Below are positions 40,724 to 43,550 of a stretch of 43,550 bases of DNA, one piece after another. The stretch spans positions 1 to 43,550 of the forward strand of contig CAMCCR010000006.1 of the NCBI GenBank assembly GCA_945873085.1, written 5' to 3'. The position numbers and the translations under genes were made by a program. Positions within the stretch are counted from its first letter, which is position 1; every line of letters starts with the position of its first letter. Origin of the DNA: Candidatus Kuenenia stuttgartensis (GTDB lineage: Bacteria; Planctomycetota; Planctomycetia; Pirellulales; UBA1268). The notes under the pieces were generated by a model. The model was given only the letters and a program-made list of their open reading frames with translations, was not told where the DNA came from and searched no databases.

Positions 40724-41611
40724 ATGTCCGAGCCCATGCCCCGCGTTTCGCGTCCGCAGATGTCGATCAGCCAGCTGACCACCTACCGCTGGGATCTGCC
40801 TGTCGAACTCGAGCATCTTGCCTACCACGGCTTCGACGCGATCTCGTTGTGGCGGACGAAGGTTTCGGATGTCGGGGTCGACGCGGCGCGGCAGCTTCTC
40901 GATCGCTCCGGGATCCGTGTCTCGAGCCTGCAGTGGGCCGGCGGGTTCACCGGAAGCGACGGGCGGACGTTCCGCGAGAGCGTCGATGATGCCGCGGAGG
41001 CGATCACGACCGCCGAGCGGGTCGGCGCCGAGGTGCTCGTCGTCCACACCGGCTGCCGCGGCGGCCACACCCTCGGCCACGCCCGCCGGCTTCTCCAGGA
41101 ATCGCTCGAGATCCTCGGCCCGCTCGCCAGCGAACGGGGCGTGACCCTCGCGCTCGAGCCCCATCACCCCGCGGCCGCCGCGGGCTGCGGCTTCATGCCC
41201 AGGCTCACCCAGGCCCTGGAATGGGTCGATCGCTTCGACCACCCGGCGGTGCGATTGGCCCTCGATCTGTGGCAGTTCGGCCACGATGCGACCCTTCCAG
41301 GCCTCCTCCCCGATCTCGTCAAGCGTCTTGCCCTGGTCAAGCTGGCCGATCGGATCGGCCCCCCCTCGTCTGACCGGGAGCGTCTCCCCCCGGGGGCTGG
41401 CCAGCTCCCCCTCGAGGAACTCGTCGGCGAACTGCACGCTGCCGGGTATCGGGGTGACTTCGAGTTCGAGATCGTCGGCGAGGCGGTCGAGGGGCTCGGC
41501 TACGATTCGGCCCTCCGGCACCTCCGCCGGGTGACTGATGGATGGACGCGGCCGGTGCGCCGCCCGATCCAGCGGGAAGTCGTCCGCGTCGCCAGCCCCG
41601 TCAGACGCTGA
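40724..41611 (+). CDS. Sugar-phosphate isomerase/epimerase-like TIM-barrel protein
   Basis: The 295-residue protein belongs to the AP-endonuclease family 2 (xylose isomerase-like) TIM barrel. Strands and metal-binding positions appear in order: ISLWRTKV, VLVVHTGC, ALEPHHP (Glu, first metal ligand), LALDLWQFGHD (Asp and His), and EFEIVGEAVEGLGYDSAL (last Glu). The substrate is not known; relatives include IolE, IolH and hydroxypyruvate isomerases. Start ATG 40724 has AGGAG about 14 bases upstream; later ATGs at 40736 and 40760 are possible. It converges on the TraB-like gene. Confidence 0.85.
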   Translation: MSEPMPRVSRPQMSISQLTTYRWDLPVELEHLAYHGFDAISLWRTKVSDVGVDAARQLLDRSGIRVSSLQWAGGFTGSDGRTFRESVDDAAEAITTAERVGAEVLVVHTGCRGGHTLGHARRLLQESLEILGPLASERGVTLALEPHHPAAAAGCGFMPRLTQALEWVDRFDHPAVRLALDLWQFGHDATLPGLLPDLVKRLALVKLADRIGPPSSDRERLPPGAGQLPLEELVGELHAAGYRGDFEFEIVGEAVEGLGYDSALRHLRRVTDGWTRPVRRPIQREVVRVASPVRR

Positions 41612-41624
41612 CGGCGAGGCCGCC

Positions 41625-42650
41625 TCAGCGTTCCCCCGGCATCCGCAGATCCCAGGCCTCGACCCATTCGACCTCCCCCGGCTCCATGCCGAAATCCTCC
41701 CTGAGGCGGCGGTCGAAGTCTTCCATGTGAGCGGCACCATAGAAGATGGCCATCCGCTTCTTCCCGTTGGCGATCTGTTCGGAGAGCACCTCGAGCGCGG
41801 CGCCGTTGCGGTCGGTGATCAGGCTCGATCCCTCTTCGCCACCGAAGGCCGCGGTGAGGACCTCCATGTCGGTGAACTGCTCGGCCATGATGCGGCGGAG
41901 CCGGACTTCACGGTCCTTGCCGAAGAACAGTCCCCACAGGTCGCCGATCCCCAACTCGGGGCCGGTCGGCTTTCCCCGTTCGGCACGCTCGACCCCTTCA
42001 GTCATGAGGCGGGTGAACATCGTCCACCACGATTCGCCGCGCTTCTGCATCGCCGCATCGAACTCCTTCGGCGACATGTCGGCATGGACGAAGTTCTCTG
42101 CGGAATAATCGATTTGGTCGAGTTGGAACTCGAGCCCCAGCATCTTCGTCATGCCGTGCTGGGCATTGCCGATCGCCCCGGAGGCCTTCCGCCCCGGCTT
42201 CGGGATCCGGGCATTGTCGGGGGCGACGAGTTCATAGAGGACAGCGTCGTACTCCTCGAAGAGCCGGTCGAGGGTGTCGTAGTAGCCCTTCCCTCCGAGA
42301 TGGACGGCTCCGACGAGGTCGACCTCGACGGGCGTCCGGCGGCCAGCGGCCCGGGCCGAGGCTTCAGTCTCCCGGTAATGGACGATCGACGTGTCGAGCG
42401 ACGCAGGCCGCCCCTTGGCATCGCGGGAGAGACGGAGGAACTCGACCTCGTCGACCGGGGCAGCCTCCTCCTCCGCGACAGCTCCCCCGCGCGGCCGGGC
42501 CGGCTCCGCGGCCCCCGACAGGGCCATGCCCCACCCTCCCCAAACCACCGCAACGAGCAGCCATCCGCACCGGCTCGCGGTCTTACGGCAAAAAATTGTG
42601 GCCCGCGGGGGACGGCCCCCGTGCTGAGAGACCTCGAGGCAGGTCCGCAT
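41625..42650 (-). CDS. TraB/GumN-like secreted protein
   Basis: The 341-residue product has an N-terminal hydrophobic signal (about 30-48, ending SGAAEP). It contains the hallmarks of the TraB/PrgY/GumN/TIKI family: VEVDLVGAVHLGGKGYYDTLDRLFEEYDAVLYELV with His117 and Glu140, and near the end KRMAIFYGAAHMEDF with His308. TIKI homologues are metalloproteases, so a peptide-degrading role is possible but untested. I chose ATG 42650 because GGGAG lies 8 bases before it; the ATG at 42671 would add seven residues. Confidence 0.85.
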   Translation of the reverse strand: MRTCLEVSQHGGRPPRATIFCRKTASRCGWLLVAVVWGGWGMALSGAAEPARPRGGAVAEEEAAPVDEVEFLRLSRDAKGRPASLDTSIVHYRETEASARAAGRRTPVEVDLVGAVHLGGKGYYDTLDRLFEEYDAVLYELVAPDNARIPKPGRKASGAIGNAQHGMTKMLGLEFQLDQIDYSAENFVHADMSPKEFDAAMQKRGESWWTMFTRLMTEGVERAERGKPTGPELGIGDLWGLFFGKDREVRLRRIMAEQFTDMEVLTAAFGGEEGSSLITDRNGAALEVLSEQIANGKKRMAIFYGAAHMEDFDRRLREDFGMEPGEVEWVEAWDLRMPGER

Positions 42651-42852
42651 CGCTCTTCTCCCTGAAAACATCGGGAATCCGCGGGAATCGGCCGCAGTCC
42701 GGGGCCGCGTAGGGCGGTTCCTGCAGGATACCCGAGGTTGCCGCGGCTGCCAGCCTTTCTTCCTCCGGGACCGTTGCGACCCCCCGATTCGTCAGGGTCT
42801 GCCAAGTTTCGTCAACTCGGATCCCCGGCACGACCGATACCAAATGAGCAAT

Positions 42853-42864
42853 CCGCAATTGCGG
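42853..42864. promoter_or_regulatory. 12-bp palindrome upstream of the right-edge gene
   Basis: CCGCAATTGCGG is a perfect palindrome 34 bp before the ATG at 42898, in a divergent gap. Its size and place suit a dimeric regulator or a short RNA hairpin. No clear promoter elements flank it. Confidence 0.4.
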
Positions 42865-42897
42865 AACAACGGCTCCTGCTCCCCAGGACACATAGCG

Positions 42898-43550
42898 ATG
42901 GCCACACACCCCCGTGTCAAGCGCGTTACCGGTCTCGTCTCCAAGCTGGCGACTATCCTCGCCCTGGCGGCGCCGCTGGCCCCGGTCCCTCAGGCCCGTG
43001 GCGGAGACTGGATGCCGCTCCTGCCAGACCAGGACTTCTACGACTTCCAGCTCTTCGCCCCGCCCGACCTCCAGGAGTACGAGATGTACCCTGAGCCGAG
43101 CGAGGGGATCTTCTTCTCCTACGACCGCCTCGCCTACGGCATCACCGTGCCGCGGGTGACCGGGGTTGGCAGGACAGACACGGGTGGGTATCTGATCCCC
43201 ACCCAGCCGATCTCGCCGCAGACGCTCGTCCAGCTCAACAACGGCAACATCCAGGCCGGAGCGCAGGCCGGCGGCGGGAGTGGCGCAGGGCAGGGGGGCA
43301 GCATCATCGGCGGCATCTACATCTTCGGTGGCGATCCGATGCAGCTCGACCTCAACACGAGCTGGATGCGGACGAAGATCACCTGGGGCAACCGCTACGA
43401 AGGCGGCTGGATCTACGACAACCGCGGCGTGCTCCTCTCCTATACCGATATGGGGAGCCAATCGCAGAGCTTCCAGAGCAACAGTGAGTTTGCGGCCTCG
43501 TCGCCGACGCAGACTTTCACCCAGGAGACCGCCTCCGGCACCGGCACGAC
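42898..43550 (+). CDS. Secreted protein of unknown function, cut by the right edge
   Basis: An ATG at 42898 opens a frame that runs to the window end (217 codons). The N terminus MATHPRVKRVTGLVSKLATILALAAPLAPVPQA is a signal peptide. The mature part (WMPLLPDQDFYDFQLFAPPDLQEYEMYPEPSEGIFFSYDRLAYGITVPR) is rich in aromatic and acidic residues, followed by a Gly-rich loop and alternating polar/hydrophobic strands (LDLNTSWMRTKITWGNRYEGGWIYD). This suggests a beta-barrel or surface protein of the planctomycete outer membrane, perhaps of the BBP7 type; that is inference. The C terminus is missing. Confidence 0.7.
   Translation, partial: MATHPRVKRVTGLVSKLATILALAAPLAPVPQARGGDWMPLLPDQDFYDFQLFAPPDLQEYEMYPEPSEGIFFSYDRLAYGITVPRVTGVGRTDTGGYLIPTQPISPQTLVQLNNGNIQAGAQAGGGSGAGQGGSIIGGIYIFGGDPMQLDLNTSWMRTKITWGNRYEGGWIYDNRGVLLSYTDMGSQSQSFQSNSEFAASSPTQTFTQETASGTGT

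Overview
The window looks like chromosomal DNA of a GC-rich planctomycete, probably of the Pirellulales type. The reasons are the uniformly GC-rich codon third positions, many secreted proteins of unknown function rich in Ala, Pro, Gly or Tyr, genes often starting at GTG or TTG, and a pigment cluster of the staphyloxanthin-like kind seen in that phylum. The phylum assignment is inference. I see no phage, insertion sequence, CRISPR array, integrase or island of foreign composition: it reads as core and lineage-specific chromosome.

Left third (1-10.8 kb, all minus strand): a secreted unknown cut by the left edge, then, read in the direction of transcription, ruvC-ruvA-ruvB (Holliday-junction processing), rpmF (ribosomal protein L32) and fabD-fabG-acpP-fabF (type II fatty-acid synthesis). 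A good promoter sits just before rpmF, so the fatty-acid block need not depend on the ruv promoter. plsX and fabH, often found between rpmF and fabD, are absent. A tRNA-Arg(ACG) with its own promoter separates ruvC from a long gene fusing an MFS/LplT-like transporter, a PlsC acyltransferase and what looks like a decayed acyl-ACP synthetase domain.

11-17.2 kb (plus strand): an Ala/Pro/Tyr-rich secreted protein, then four tightly spaced genes: two CrtI/CrtN-type carotenoid desaturases or oxidases, an acyltransferase and a CrtQ-like glycosyltransferase. Together they fit synthesis of a glycosylated, acylated carotenoid, most likely C30. The leader of this operon carries an extended -10 promoter, two short tandem repeats and a stack of in-frame ATGs.

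17.2-26.8 kb (mixed): purK and purE overlapping (AIR carboxylation), Sua5 (tRNA t6A synthesis), an SDR39U1/TIGR01777 epimerase, an MFS transporter, a secreted unknown, a large HEAT-repeat secreted protein or lipoprotein, and a Rossmann-fold unknown.

26.9-36.7 kb: leuC-leuD followed by a coupled secreted protein and a small TPR-like protein, a 4 x 20 bp tandem repeat, bioB, a 929-residue secreted protein with a thrice-repeated motif, an M24 (Xaa-Pro) peptidase and a PPK2 polyphosphate kinase.

36.9-43.5 kb: a small unknown, a UVR-domain protein, ArfB-type ribosome rescue factor, a PQQ-like beta-propeller protein, a sugar-phosphate isomerase/epimerase-like TIM barrel, a TraB/GumN-like secreted protein and a secreted unknown cut by the right edge. 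The strongest leads for new biology are the decayed adenylation tail of the transporter-acyltransferase fusion, the repeat-motif secreted protein, the carotenoid operon with its odd leader, and the alternating inverted repeats upstream of acpP.
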